From Aphrophora alni (taxonomy: Eukaryota > Arthropoda > Insecta > Hemiptera > Aphrophoridae): 64,000 nt of DNA. The stretch spans positions 37,938,368 to 38,002,367 of the forward strand of contig OY740768.1 in NCBI GenBank assembly GCA_963513935.1. Direction: 5' to 3'. Both the position numbers and the translations under genes were made by a program. Of this stretch, positions 39,871 through 61,828 are shown in pieces. Positions within the stretch are counted from its first letter, which is position 1; each line of letters begins with the position of its first letter. A model generated the notes under the pieces. That model had not been told where the DNA came from and ran no database searches. It worked only from the letters and a program-made list of their open reading frames with translations.

Positions 39871-40110
39871 GGAGCCCCGATACATAATCAGAATTAAAGG
39901 AATTCTAACTTATAATGCCAGAAATTAGGAATACCTAAAGTATTCCTTCAAGAATCTAAAATATGGAAAGAGAAAAGTCCATTATAAATGCCAGAAGACC
40001 CATAATTTATAAACATCCTGAAGAATTTATCTAGAGATATTCTGGAACTCACTATAGCCTAACAATTATAAAAATTAGTCCGATAATGTTGGTAAATTAT
40101 TGATACTTAC

Positions 40111-40220
40111 CGCATTATAAATAACACCATTGCACAAAAACAGATAAGAACAGCTAACACTGATAAGATGTTTGACAGCTCAGCCACTGAAACCAACATT
40201 GCTGTCATAGCAACCAACAT
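40111..40220 (-). CDS. first coding exon of a small membrane protein (gene incomplete)
   Basis: On the minus strand an ATG at 40220 in good context (caaaaATG) opens 36 codons that end in the strong splice donor CG|gtaagtatc at 40110 (phase 2). The peptide starts MLVAMTAMLVSVAELSNILS and continues with a hydrophobic stretch, VLAVLICFCAMVLFIM, about 16-20 residues that can span a membrane once. I do not recognise the family and found no second exon. The 5' end faces the acylphosphatase gene about 850 bp away, so the two may share a promoter region. It could also be a chance open frame next to a donor-like site, but an ATG, a membrane segment and a consensus donor together make a first exon more likely than not. 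Confidence 0.45.
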
Positions 40221-41073
40221 TTTTGCTAGGCCTAGTTAAGACAGTTAAAACTTAAAAAACGTATAAAAGTAAGATAACTGTTCGTAACGAAACCCACTTC
40301 ACTTCACACTATACCACTGAAATTCAAGCCATCCCGAAGCCGACTGACAAGTAATGGAAAGTGATGTCAGTTTATGACTAAGTTTCAATTCTTGTTTTTT
40401 GTTGCATTTTCTACATTGCCCTTCTCTTGTCGTCTGAAGAAACAGCTGATCAGTGAAAGCTGCTGACATCTATGAAAACACTTGGAACTAACGTTTAAAT
40501 GACTCCATAGAGATCTGAAGAATACAGCTGATCTTTCATTTTATATTATATAGTACAACATCATAATGTTATTTCAAAATAATTAGTTAATACGAAATTT
40601 ACAATTCAAATTTTTAGTATATCCACTACTATAAATTTATTAAAACTGTATACGTTACCAATTTATTTTTTATGTATTATTAAATAAATATTACTATAAA
40701 AAGATCTGACAATATTAGTAATATTGATATATTATGCAATCTCCATGCACATAATAATTTAATCAGACACAGGCTTGTAATTTTTTCACTTAACAAAATA
40801 CAGTAGGTAGGCCTATGTACTGTAATAATTTGAAAACAAAAAGTAGTTTGAAGTAAAAACAGCTGTATTACTTTTTTTAATTAGCCTTACTATAGCAACC
40901 AGTCTGCTGTAAGTAAACAAAACACAGGCCAAAATAATTTTCTCATTATTAGCTCAAAAAAGAGCAAAGGACATTAAATTTTACAATAAACTAGGATAAA
41001 ACAGCTTAAGGAGGCAAACAGTTTGTATATAATATAGTTCTTAAAAAAAATACAGTAGTTAGTAGAGTTGTAC
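40221..41073. promoter_or_regulatory. intergenic region between two divergent genes; candidate bidirectional promoter
   Basis: Lies between the minus-strand first exon (40220) and the acylphosphatase ATG (41074). The half nearest 40220 contains most of the CG dinucleotides of the neighbourhood (cgaagccgactg, gtcgtctgaag). It also has repeated cagctgatc E-box-like sites near 40444 and 40526. No TATA box stands out. Promoter function is inferred only from position. Confidence 0.3.
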
Positions 41074-41125
41074 ATGGCAGGCTCAATTGCTAGTTTGGAA
41101 TTTGAAGTTTTTGGTAAAGTACAAG
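41074..41125 (+). CDS. acylphosphatase exon 1
   Basis: Encodes MAGSIASLEFEVFGKVQ plus the first base of Gly18. Donor G|gtaagt. First beta strand and start of the phosphate loop. Confidence 0.92.
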
Positions 41126-44100
41126 GTAAGTTGACCCACTATTTTGAAATATTACAAATAACCTTTCACCAAACTATGGTATGTAAATGTAAGACTCAAA
41201 GTATTATAATATTACAAACAAGTTGTTGAGTATTGGTATTGTAGACTGAATGGAACAATTTACTTTATAAAATCTACACTTATAATATAATCACTTGTTA
41301 TATATAAATTATGGGTAAATATGTATTGTTGCTATCCAAGGGATATTAGTACAAAATATCGGCAATTCGTCTTCCAAATACCGTTTTTTTCCGTTATTTC
41401 GATATTCCTTTACAAAGCGGGTCACATTTTATCTTTCACAATTCATTATTTCTACCCAAAAACAGCGATTCAAAATGACGATTTTATGGCATTTCGAAGT
41501 TATTTCGACAACTATTTCATCAATAATTATTTTAAGTGAAATCTATCAATGTTTTTGTTCTTGTGTAAAAATAGTTCTGTATTAAGAGTTGTCAAACTAG
41601 ATATCATTTAGTATCAATAATGTAGTGTAAATTTAGTTAGGCTAACCTCTTAGTAAATAAAACTAAACAACCTAACCTGTTCTAGATGTCAAATATTTGT
41701 TTTGTAAGTTATGGGTTTAAACTACCCTATCCTACTAGGAAAAAAACAATATTTTTACAATTTTGGATTTTTTACAATATGAAGACAAATTCAACTTAAA
41801 ATGCCTACCTATAAGTTAGTTATAGGTTAGGTTAGGCTAGATAACAAAATATAAATATATGTTAGATTTTATTATGGTCATTTTAGTAATATACTATTTA
41901 AAATCTTTGTAAATTATAAGGATGTGTACATTACATTTTACATGTATTAGAGATTAGTCTTTATTCAATTTATTATTACTGTAATTAATTTTTAATGAGG
42001 CTGTAGAGTTATAGATGATTAGGCAAAATATTTGCATAAGCCCACTATTTTAGTACTCACTAAATGGTAGTCTGATTTTTAAAATAATCATAGGCCTACA
42101 CTGTTTAATAACAAAGTTATAAATTTATTGTGATGAAATTTAAACAGTATTCTGGGACTCCATCTTCAACTAAAACTGGAGTTATGTTTGAGCTTTGGTT
42201 GTTTCTTTCGTAAGCGTTCATATATCTTATACAAAAAGGGAAAAGATATTAGCATTATTGCAAGTAGCTTATTTAGTGACAGATATTAATAAAGTTCCAT
42301 AAATAAATTTTAAGATATTTTATTTTATGTTGCTGATGAATTTCACACTTTCTTTGTGGTCTAACCTAACCATAATTTTGACCTTTTCAACATTATTTAT
42401 GTGAATAAAATCACATCAATTTTTTAATTGCAAATCCAAACATTTTTCCATCTATTTGAAACTTTTTCAATGAGTAATTTGATAGACGTTACCCTTTTAA
42501 AAAATCAAGTTGTACCCTATGGCAAGCCCTAAAAATGGATACAAATTTCATCTTTATTATAAAATTTAGTATAGATGCCTACTCAACTTCTCCTTTGTTT
42601 TATATTCCGGTACGGTATCTCAAATTATTAATGTTTGGAATAATGAACAATTTAGTTTTTTTGAAATAAAAGTAGTTATAAAAATCAAATTTAAAAAATA
42701 TATATCATAAAAATATGAAGAAAAAGATAGTTTGTAGCTCTTTAATATCCTATAATAGTATTGCTACAGTAAAAATAAACTTGAAAAGGTGTAGAAATGT
42801 TGTTGGTTAGGAAATTCATTTGTAATTTTATTGTTGTGTGGATATCGCATACATCATGTAATAATGTATGAGAATAATAAATAAATAGTGTAATCATTGA
42901 TTATTAGTAAATTATGTTATTTTATTATTATTTCTAGAAGAATACACAATTCAAAGACTGTAGCAACTCTGTTAGTAAATATTTCTATTTAATATAATAA
43001 TAAAGCTTTGTTATGATGTTACAGGTGTGTTTTTTCGTAAGGTGAGTAAAATAAATAAACTTTATAATTTGTTTAAAACTAGTATAATTTCTGAAGTTTT
43101 ATTATTATTATCTATCTATTAATAGTAAATTGTAATTTTTTTAAGTTATAAAACCTGTTAGGACCAAGGGATCAGCATTTATAAAAAGCCTTAAGTATCA
43201 AATTCACCGAACCTCAGTCAAGCAAACACTTGCCACTTATGTGACCGTCTCCACTTCTTTTGACCAGCTGGAAGCTCCGGCTGGCTGGAGACCGCGTACA
43301 CTTTAGCCGAATCTTGTCAGGATGGGCCAAGGAGTCGAGTTAGGACGCTAATGAACGCACGCAACGCAAGTGAAATTAAATGTTATATTTTATTTTAGTG
43401 CCGAATTAAAGAACAGAAATAATTATAATTTATTAAAAAGACATAACGGCAAGATAAAGCCTTAATAGTGGCCGAAAAGCATACCGTTTAATTTAGCTAG
43501 CACGTGGCCGAAAATGGACTGACCTGACCTCGTCCCGTAGCGGTCTTCCTTCTCGCGGTTCTCGGAACAGACTCTTGCTCGGATCGCTGGTTCAAGCCTT
43601 CCACTCCTCGTCTCTCCCCCCCTTCTACGTGATATTGCACTGCTCATCAAAATCGCAAGTACCAATTCATATTTTATTATTTAGAATTCCTTTACATCCT
43701 AATTTATAATTATTATGGTTTTGGTTTGGTGGGCCACTTGGCTGGGCCACACTTACACAGTAGGTGTTCTGACGACTCCTTTCCATTGGAACAAAACCGA
43801 ATGTTATCCTGGTCTACTAGCTCCTTTTTTGAGATATCTCCCTGAACAGAAACCCGTCAATAGACCTATCATACTTGTCTTAGGTCCTTTCAACTCAAGG
43901 ATAAATATTTATGGCTGAGCTTGGAAAATCGGATAAACCTGTAATCTTAGAAATTGCCTCCTAATGGAAAGACCAGCATACAGCATATTTCTGAGAAGGG
44001 CCTTGGGTTTTCCACATAAAAGTTCAGGATAATACAAGTCTTTGAACACAACTCTAGCAAGGTGATCAGTAGTCTCGTTCCCATCCATGTCAGTATGACT

Positions 44101-47100
44101 AAATACCCATTTTAGAGAGACATTTTTCACCCTAACCATATCATTCACCACATTAAATACCAGCCTGGATTCAAAGGTGAATGATTCCAACACTTTCTGA
44201 GTGGTCTGGCTATGTGAGAGTATATGGATTTTAGTGGTTCTATAACCTCTTAAGTATTCCTCTGGCGCAGAGTTTTACAACTATGACCTCGCTTGAAATA
44301 TTGATGGAAAAAAGCCATGGATAATCTATATATTGGTTCATAGACTCCAGCCATAACTCCACTATTCATCTTAGAACCATCCATATACTTTCTTCTTCTA
44401 CATCTAGACCTTTACCTTTTTTTTATAATCCCTGAAACACTAAATTAGAATGTAAAGAGAGAAAAATTTACATATATTTCAAGGTCTTTAATCAATTAGT
44501 CAATAATTGAATTTAAGCAACAACAACAAAAGATTGTATTTGTAAAAAAACAGTAGCATATTTTTGGGTTTAATATCTGACATTAATTTTTATATACTGT
44601 ACATTTTCTAAGTTTTGCACAAGTTCACCCATTCATTTGAAACTAATTTTACTTTACAGTTTGGCCTAAACAATAATATAATAAATAAGGCAAGTAACAA
44701 ATGTATTTAAATCAATTTAGAGTTACAGCTATTGTGAGATGCTGATATGTGCATAAAGTCCATCTATATTTAAATTGGAAAACCGAGTTACCTTTGAATA
44801 TTTGATATTTATGTAAATATATTGAAAACATTTTAATAATATAATAAATATTAATTATTTTATACAATAATTAAATAACTTGTAAAATGTGTATTTAAAA
44901 TTTTGTTTTAATAATAATAGCTAAAAATAAGAAAGCTTGTTTTAGATTGTTATAATCGGAACTTCTAAAAATATGCTGTAATGATTTTGATCAAACTGTA
45001 GTGAAGTGTTAAGCTAAAAATCGTCAAAACTAATAAACCACACTACATGTAAACAAAAAAATAATAATATGAGAGTATTTGGAAACAACCATTTGGAAAT
45101 GAGACTTGACCTCTATAAAAAAACAGGACTTTATAAGAATTAAATTCTGATTAAAACTGTTATACTTGTAAGAAATTTTAGTTGTTATGTGGCGAGTGTA
45201 TCATTGGTAGCCATTTTATGTAAGAAAGGTTATGCATCATTTCTTTTTAACTATGAAATTTTTTTTTTTTTTTTTTTTTTTTACTGTTGAGACCGATGGT
45301 TCTTGATGGAATTCCATGTTTAAATAAATAAAATATGAAATTATTGTTGATAAAAATTACTCTAAGAATAATTGTTTTCATTCAAATAATTCTAAATTTG
45401 TTTTTAATTAGATTTTATTAAGTAAATTTTTATTAAACTGTTTTGATAGTGTATAAATTGTTTTGAATTGTATAATATATGTCTATTCATATTTTCAGTA
45501 CACACAAAAAAAATGTAAGGAGCTTGGTTTGAAAGGTTGGTGTAGAAATACATGCAATGATACTGTTAAAGGAGCTCTTGAAGGGGATCCTGATAAAATT
45601 GCAGAAATGTAAGTTGGTTTAAATAAAAACTCGTATCAATATGCGAAAATTTGAAATAATATCATAATTACATGGGGGTACCAGACCCTTACAATGACTA
45701 TATATGTCCCTTTCAAATCACTGTCTCTGTATTTAAATCAGTAGGCCTACACTGTATTTTTTTTTTCAATTAACTTATTCCCAATTAATTGTTTTTAAAT
45801 GTTCTACAAAAACAATAAAATGTATAATTCTACAAATAAATATACCCACAGTTATTTTACTAAATGGGTGATCAAAATGTGATCTAATTGTGTTTTAAGA
45901 CATTCACAACCAATGTCTTCAAAATGAAACACACTAAGGTAAAGTTGGTTTGTTTGTTTTTTTTTTTTACTAGGTCTAAAACTTAAATATTGCTGTAATA
46001 TTAACTCAAATTATAACTGTATAACAGTATAGTACAAAAAATGTTGAGCATATGGTAAATGTTCCTGTTTACCTCATAACTAAACATCAGATAGTGTAGA
46101 TAGATCAAATTTATTTATTTATGTTTATTTAAATATGCCTCCTAGGACATGGCATGGAGTCCTTCAGCCATTGGCTGAAGAAACAACAGCAGGTAGAAAA
46201 TTGCCCATAATATAAATTTTAAACCATAGATTTATTATTGTAATTAATATTATATTGATTGAAATTATCTGTTTTGAAACACTGTTGTTTATTTTCTTCT
46301 AGTTTTACTTTTATAGTTTCTATTTCAGTTTTCTATTATCTTACTTTTTTATAACTGGAACTATAAACTAAAATTAACTCTAGCTGTAAGCATTATTGAA
46401 CTTAACTTAGTCTTGTTTATTTAGCAAAATAATGAAACAAAATTGCAATGTTGCCAGACGTACTTCCTAGAAATTATGTTTGTATGCTCATCGCAAAAGT
46501 TCATTTTACTTCCAATTGTCAATATGATAATATCAATAATAATTGCATTATTATTTAGGTAAATTAGACTAACCAAAATTAAATATAATATAATAAAAAT
46601 GTTTGGATTTGCAATTAAAAAATTGATGTGATTTTATTCACATAAATAATGTTGAAAAGGTGAAAATTATAGTTAGGTTAAACCACAAAGAAAGTGTGAA
46701 ATTCATCAGCAACATAAAATAAAATATCTTATAAAAAATAATAGGCAAAATATATATATTTTGAAAACTAATAAAAAAATTAACAACAAATATCATAACG
46801 GCCTTCTTTATTTGGCCTATACCATATAATAAAGGGTTAGATTTAGGATTTTTGCTGTTCTTTGAGTTAACTAAAACTATTACTAGCTATTACATCCAGT
46901 ATTTTTTATAATGAATATTGATAGAACAAAGACGGGTGTAACCTCCACGCTCCACACTTTGTTTCATTAAATTGCCAAGTGCCAGTTTCTGTTGTTTATT
47001 TGCCCCCATAAATTAACTTTGGGGGCAAATTTTAAGAGAAAATTCTCGGTTTCCTGAACTTTACCTTTTTAGAAAACTTCTTTCACTTTTTAAAAATATT

Positions 47101-50100
47101 ATAAACAACACTTCACTTGAGAGTTAGATTGCACTAACCTAGTAACCTCACTTCTCAACATGTACACTCTTAAATGAAGCTAGAGAACAGAACATGTGCA
47201 CTATTTAGTGATATCATTTTAAAAAATCATTCGCCATTTGTTAAATGTGGTTTTTGCACAGATTTAATTTGTTGTATCTGATGGTGACAGATCATTTTAT
47301 GACCCATTTTAAGACTCGTGTACTGTATATTCAGTAGTTACTCTTTAAGAATGAATATGATATTTCTAAAAGAAATACTATTAGAAACTTGGGAGGTTTG
47401 AATTTGTGATTGTCAATGAGACTGTCTCCTGTTTTATCTCCCATCTTCTTTCCACTTATTGAAAGTCTTGACTCTCGCATAAAAGTAGACATCATATAGA
47501 TTAGTGCATGTAGTAATTCATTGATATTCCGTTAACATTCATCCTCCCTGCTTCTGCACCCCCAGCGGGTGTGCTCTTGAATTTTTTTATATCCACAAAG
47601 GTTGTCATATTGTGAATATAATAATCATAAAATTGCAACTAATAAATTACTCAACAAGATTATTGGCAAAATATCATAGTAACTCATTACAAAGTCTAAA
47701 TATTTCAGAATAGAATTATAGTTTAGTTTCTCCTTATATTTCAATCAGTCAACAACCTTTTATTAAAAATATAAGTGGAGGCAAATTTGCTGAAACTTTT
47801 AGATTTTAGAACCTTGCAATTCATTGTCATTTGCTTTTCTTAACATTTACTCCATATGGAATCGTGTATACCTGTAGCATTATCCGAAGAGAATTGTCAA
47901 GGAGATTACACCATCACAAAATACCAGCAAAATTTTAGAGAAGGAAGTAGTTTTATACACACCACAATTATTGAAATACAATTTATTATCTATAGAACAA
48001 GTAAAATATATATTTTAAATTCTCAATTAACCTCACATCTTTTGGAAAAAGATAAAATCATCCGAATGTTTAACTAAATAATTTAATGATTTTGATAAAT
48101 CACAGTTTTTTTGTTTAAAAATCTGAATTGTGTTTGGCTTAACATTTACAACTGATAATTAATTGTACTATTAAAATCTTTTTTATTTTATTTTCTATAA
48201 TCAAAACTTTATTTCAATATATCATATATGTTTGAATAATTTTCAAATACTTATATTTTGTGTATAAAGTGAAAATGAAATAGATATTTATTATTTATAT
48301 ACAGTAATAATAATAAACTGTAATATGTTAAATAAGACAAAAATAATCATTTAACCCACTGTTAATTTCTTATTTTTACGTATTATCCTGTTTAATAATG
48401 TATTAACTCTAATTTTTATACTCTGAAATACTTAATATGACCAATTCATTACTTTTCAAGTGTCTCCTGCCCCCTAAACCTGTATAGCTCAATTTTCCCT
48501 TTATTTTTTAAGGAAGGCAGACATATTATTACAAAGCAAAATTGGTGTTCCACCAGGTTCAATATGTCGAAAACCATAGGAACAAATTGTTTACTATGAA
48601 ATTCTAAATAATCAAATGACCCAATCTTGAGATATTGTATGACAATAGCTATGTTTATTTCCAACCTATTCTTTTGATCTAAATCAATCAAGACTGTTGG
48701 ATACACCAATCTTTCGCCACAAATCAAAGCCACTAGTTCTTGAGATAATCCGTGATAGAAATGCCACAAAGAAATTGTTATTTTAATATGATAATGATGG
48801 TTTCCTGTTCTCTCTAGTTTTACAATAATTATAAAGTATGGATGTAAAATAAATAAATAAATAACATTTGTAGATAAATCTGGCATGAAATATACATTTG
48901 ATGAAATTAAGTAATAACTATATTTTTAACTAAAAAATTCTGAACTAAGTATTGATTTACATCGGAAAATTATTGTTCCAGGAAGCGTTGGCTGCAAACT
49001 GATGGAAGTCCTTCCAGCAGGATAGACAAAGCAATATTTAAAAATGAAAAATTGGTATCATCCTATTCTTTAAAGGACTTTGAAATCCGTAAGTGTAATA
49101 AACGTTACATTTTCATTGTGGAAAGGTCTATGAATCACTGATTTTAATGAATAGGTTAATAAATACCTGTTGTTGATCAGTCAAGTGATCCAATTGTAGT
49201 ATCAGATGTCAATTGTATCCATTTTCAGGTGAAAATATCACTCACGAGATTTTGTCAAAACATTAAATAATTGTTAAAAACATATCACTACACAAACACG
49301 AAAACACATTTTATAACCCGTTAGTGTTTAGTACCGCTACTAGGATATAAGTTCCTTCTCCCATTCAATAGTGTATTGTGTGTTCTCCCTTCTCTTGTTA
49401 TTTTGTTATTTCAGAGTCAAAATCTATGTTGGGATTAAATAACAGTTTGTCATTCAAAAAATTGTCTTAGTTCAATTCGATAGCCCTGTATATGTCAAAC
49501 TCCTCAGTGACATTCATGTAACGATGTTTATCACAAAAAAATTTTCTCAGGTTCGATTTAGGTAAATGTTCTTTAAACCTCCTGCCCAACAAACATTTGT
49601 AAACCTCCTGTCTGTCCTATATAGTATTTATTGGCAGTCATCGCATACCAATTTACAGACACTTGTTTCTTCACTAAAATCCTTTTTATTGTTTCTTGTT
49701 GGTGGTCTGTTTTAATTTGGTAACTTATTATGTGTTCTAAGAGCGACTGTAATATTATTTTTGGCCAATTCATTCCCTAATGTATTAAGAAAATTTCCAT
49801 ATTCTGTTGAGAAAATTTTTGTTTGTTTGTTAGACACTTATTATTTTTATTTCTGTGTTTACGGATTATGTTGTAAATTATGGAGCTATTATAACGATTG
49901 GAAATGGCAATGTGTTTCAGTATATAGATTTCTTGATTGTAATCATCTGTAGAAAGAAGGAGTGACAGAAGCCTGTGGACAAAACTATGGTAAGTTGCCA
50001 TTTTATGTTGTATGAGGTGATGAGGAGTGCTGTTATACTATTCGGTTGGTGACGGTTTTCGGTATATTTTGAAAGTAAAGTGATTTGAATGTTTTAGACA

Positions 50101-51285
50101 GTGATGTCAAGGTAATTTAAACTATTGTTTGATTCAATTTCAAGGATGAACTGTAATTTGGGATGCAAAGTCTTCAGATAATTGCTAAGAAGTGTCAATT
50201 GTCTAGTAGTGCTATTAAATAGGACATACATCAACATATCGTTGGTAGATAGACATATTTTCTAGAAAGACAGACTTGCGATGGGCTCCTTCCTATCATC
50301 TATAATGGTGGAAATCTTCCTGAATTACTTTGAATATTTACATATATTCTCTTCAGCCAACCCATATCAGAATAAAGTCATCTTCTAATACCGATAAGTT
50401 GATAATATTATTGTTCTATTTAATGCCACCACCACAAAATGACACTTCTTAACAATTATCTGAACAATTAGCATCCCAAATAACAGTTCACCATCGAAAT
50501 TGAATCCAATGATAGTTTAAATTACCTTGACATCACTGTCTCGAAAGTTCCAACATAATTTTTGAAATTATGTTGCAACGGTGCAATGAAGTTCATAGAT
50601 AGCAAAACAAAAAGAGCAGAAAGAACACAATTGAACAGGAGAAGGAACTTATATTTTCAGCCCAGTCCTAGTACCGGTACCTAACACTAATAACGGACTA
50701 CAAAATTTGTTTTTGTGTTTGTGTTATATGTTTTTAACAATTATTAAATGTTTTAATGACTTCTCGCTATCAAGTTTTCACCTAAAGTTGGATACACTTG
50801 ACATCTGAAACCGTGGAAGTGTCAAACAACATAATTGGTTCACTTGACAAAGCAACAATAGGTATTTAATATGCTATTGATTAAATGTTACTACTAAAAT
50901 TAGACATAAATTACAGATTAAGTTAACTTACATAAATCACAGGTACTAAAATGAATCAAAGTATATTGCCCACTAATTAAAACTTTCTATAAAGGAATAT
51001 AGTCAAAGATACATCTCAAATACATCAAACATCTAAAATTTTCAGCTCATCTAATATTAGACATAATCTATTATTTTGAAATTGCTGCAATATGCAAGCT
51101 GCCAAATCTACTGTAAAAGTTACTCCACGTAAAATTTAAAAAGTAAATCGCTGTAGAGTTTCAACAATAATTAAATTTACTTTCAAAACCATTTAAAAAG
51201 GGTGATTTACTTTTTAAAATTAAAATTAAAACATAATTTAATTATTTCTTCTTGTTATGTTTTTTCTTCTGTTTTAGGTCGATAA
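41074..51285 (+). CDS. acylphosphatase, five exons, complete
   Basis: Hydrolyses carboxyl-phosphate bonds of acylphosphates such as 1,3-bisphosphoglycerate and acetyl phosphate; a small cytosolic enzyme. Exons: 41074-41125, 43025-43041, 45499-45608, 48982-49088, 51278-51285; introns are all GT-AG with phases 1, 0, 2, 1. The joined product is 97 aa, against the usual 98-99. It contains the phosphate-binding loop GKVQGVFFRK with catalytic Arg22, and GWCRNT with catalytic Asn40, followed by VKGALEGDP. The C-terminus is DFEIRR. The ATG lies 8 residues before the first beta strand (LEFEVFG), fitting family N-termini, and there is no signal peptide. A tandem paralogue with identical internal exon sizes follows. 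Introns carry a LINE fragment, an inverted repeat pair and a Penelope-like insertion. An insect common-type acylphosphatase (Acyp-like); I leave the symbol blank because paralogue numbering differs among insects. Confidence 0.93.
42311..42447 (+). repeat. inverted repeat, left arm (intron 1)
   Basis: 137 bp starting taagatattttattttatg. It is the reverse complement of 46595-46731 in intron 3 with only 3 mismatches by my count. The two arms bracket exons 2 and 3 of the acylphosphatase gene. Confidence 0.92.
43025..43041 (+). CDS. acylphosphatase exon 2 (17-nt microexon)
   Basis: Acceptor gttacag, 17 coding bases (gtgtgttttttcgtaag), donor gtgagt. Completes Gly18 and encodes VFFRK, including catalytic Arg22. 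A microexon of the same length and phase lies at 56894-56910 in the paralogue. Confidence 0.9.
43715..44395 (-). pseudogene. RNase H-type LINE ORF2 C-terminal fragment (intron 2)
   Basis: Minus-strand translation over two or more frames gives DGSKMNSGVMAGVY (RNase H start), ILSHSQTTQKVLES, then LKWVFSHTDMDGNETTDHLA, matching the RNase H signature WVPGHxGxxGNExADxLA of I/R1/LOA-type non-LTR retrotransposons. Downstream, LKGPKTSMIGLLTGFC matches the LxxLLTGHC segment that follows RNase H in such elements. The active-site SDSQ has become SHSQ, and there is a frameshift and a stop near 44260. The fragment is antisense to the host gene and lies in its intron 2. Confidence 0.72.
45259..45282 (+). 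repeat. poly-T tract
   Basis: A run of roughly 24 T in intron 2, preceding a segment that starts actgttgagaccgatgg. Possibly the tail of a minus-strand retroposon. Confidence 0.7.
45499..45608 (+). CDS. acylphosphatase exon 3
   Basis: 110 nt, acceptor attttcag, donor AT|gtaagt. Encodes YTQKKCKELG, LKGWCRNTCN with catalytic Asn40, DTVKGALEGD and PDKIAE. Confidence 0.93.
46595..46731 (-). repeat. inverted repeat, right arm (intron 3)
   Basis: Reverse complement of 42311-42447, 137 bp with 3 mismatches. Both copies are free of indels, so the duplication is recent relative to most repeats here. Confidence 0.92.
48449..48886 (-). CDS. unassigned 145-codon open frame, antisense in intron 3
   Basis: The longest open frame in the window (145 aa). 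It begins MPDLSTNVIYLFILHPYFII and contains GLSQELVALICGERLVYP and a Lys-rich end. The composition is hydrophobic and mixed, not low-complexity, and its length stands out in such AT-rich DNA. I do not recognise a domain. It lies about 100 bp upstream of exon 4 on the opposite strand. It may be a transposon coding fragment or a host exon-like remnant; chance is also possible. Confidence 0.25.
   Translation of the reverse strand: MPDLSTNVIYLFILHPYFIIIVKLERTGNHHYHIKITISLWHFYHGLSQELVALICGERLVYPTVLIDLDQKNRLEINIAIVIQYLKIGSFDYLEFHSKQFVPMVFDILNLVEHQFCFVIICLPSLKNKGKIELYRFRGQETLEK
48982..49088 (+). CDS. acylphosphatase exon 4
   Basis: 107 nt, acceptor tgttccag, donor C|gtaagt. Encodes KRWLQTDGSPSSRIDKAIF and KNEKLVSSYSLKDFEI. 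Ends in phase 1. Confidence 0.93.
49170..50850. mobile_element. Penelope-like retroelement, head-to-head inverted copies (intron 4)
   Basis: The left copy (about 49170-50280) reads on the minus strand: YQRYVD (RT motif), LKTLHPKLQF, NNSLNYLDIT, then KHIAISNRYNSSIIYNIIRK and finally NKYYIGQTGG, a GIY-YIG endonuclease start. The right copy (50281-about 50850) reads on the plus strand: MGSFLSS, YR*VDNIIVLFNA at 50389, then NDSLNYLDITV, and after a deletion the same 3' end. RT followed by GIY-YIG is diagnostic of Penelope-like elements. Stops and frameshifts show both copies are dead. Outer ends are inverted copies (gacatctga, tttttaacaattat, acactaa). Confidence 0.78.
51278..51285 (+). CDS. acylphosphatase exon 5 (terminal, 8 coding nt)
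   Basis: Acceptor tctgttttag, then gtcgataa: completes Arg96, adds Arg97 and a TAA stop. The resulting FEIRR C-terminus fits acylphosphatases, which often end on a basic residue. Confidence 0.85.
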
Positions 51286-51399
51286 ATAACAAACCTACCT
51301 GGTGCAGCTCAACCAAAGTGATAACTTCTTCCCGACTCAGTTCTTTTCCTAAATTGCTATTTATAAATTTAATTGTGATAATGTATAAAAAAAAATTGT

Positions 51400-51405
51400 A
51401 ATAAA
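51400..51405 (+). terminator. polyadenylation signal AATAAA
   Basis: AATAAA 115 bp after the acylphosphatase stop codon, followed by T/G-containing sequence. It fits a short 3' UTR. Confidence 0.6.
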
Positions 51406-52202
51406 TTATTGTAAAAGAAATGACTATTTATTAAATCAGAAATTATTATACAATACAATTAGTTTAATTGAAAACAATCAATAGTTTTGTTTTCTGCCTT
51501 TGGCTTAAAACCCTGAACAAAAAAATAGTGCATAATTAATTGAATTCCTATAGCAAAATTTAATGTATAGACAGTTTTATAAAAATCTATACATAAATTT
51601 TAAAATCCCCTAAAATAAATAAATTACAATTTTTTTAAATAATTTTAAAAAATGGAAAATAAATTTTTGTGGTTTAAACTCCAAAAATAAATAAATTCAT
51701 TTTAATTTATTTTTGATATTTTAAACACAATGTTAACTTTTTAATGTTGTTTAACTTGTTTTAATTTATTTGTTTTGAAAAAGTTTAATTATTATTTTTT
51801 AATTATCGATAGTATTGTAGTTCCAAAACACTTTTAAATTAAAGAAAAGATTATCAAAAGACGGTTAGGTCATTAATAACCTACTTAAGCTAGAAACGTC
51901 TTAGTATTCAACCATTAATTATCATTTAATAAGTATGTGTTTAAATCCACACATGTTACATAGAATAGATGGTACAATGCTTTGTGAAAGTAACTATTGC
52001 TTTATCAGATGTTGATAACAAAATAGACAATTCACAGAGAGTCATTATGTAATCATGTTGATTCTATTTTGCCAAGTTTATTTCAAAATGTCTTTATTTT
52101 AACATAACTATCTTTTAATTTCTTTTTATTCTAAAAATAAACATTAAGTTGAGTGTTAATTATAAGTGTGATTATTTTGTGTCTTTTAACTGATAGTGCA
52201 GT
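51406..52202. other. spacer between the tandem acylphosphatase genes
   Basis: About 0.8 kb, very AT-rich, no coding signal. It should contain the 3' end of the first gene and the promoter of the second. No TATA box can be chosen from the AT-rich background. Confidence 0.5.
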
Positions 52203-61828
<9,626 letters not shown>

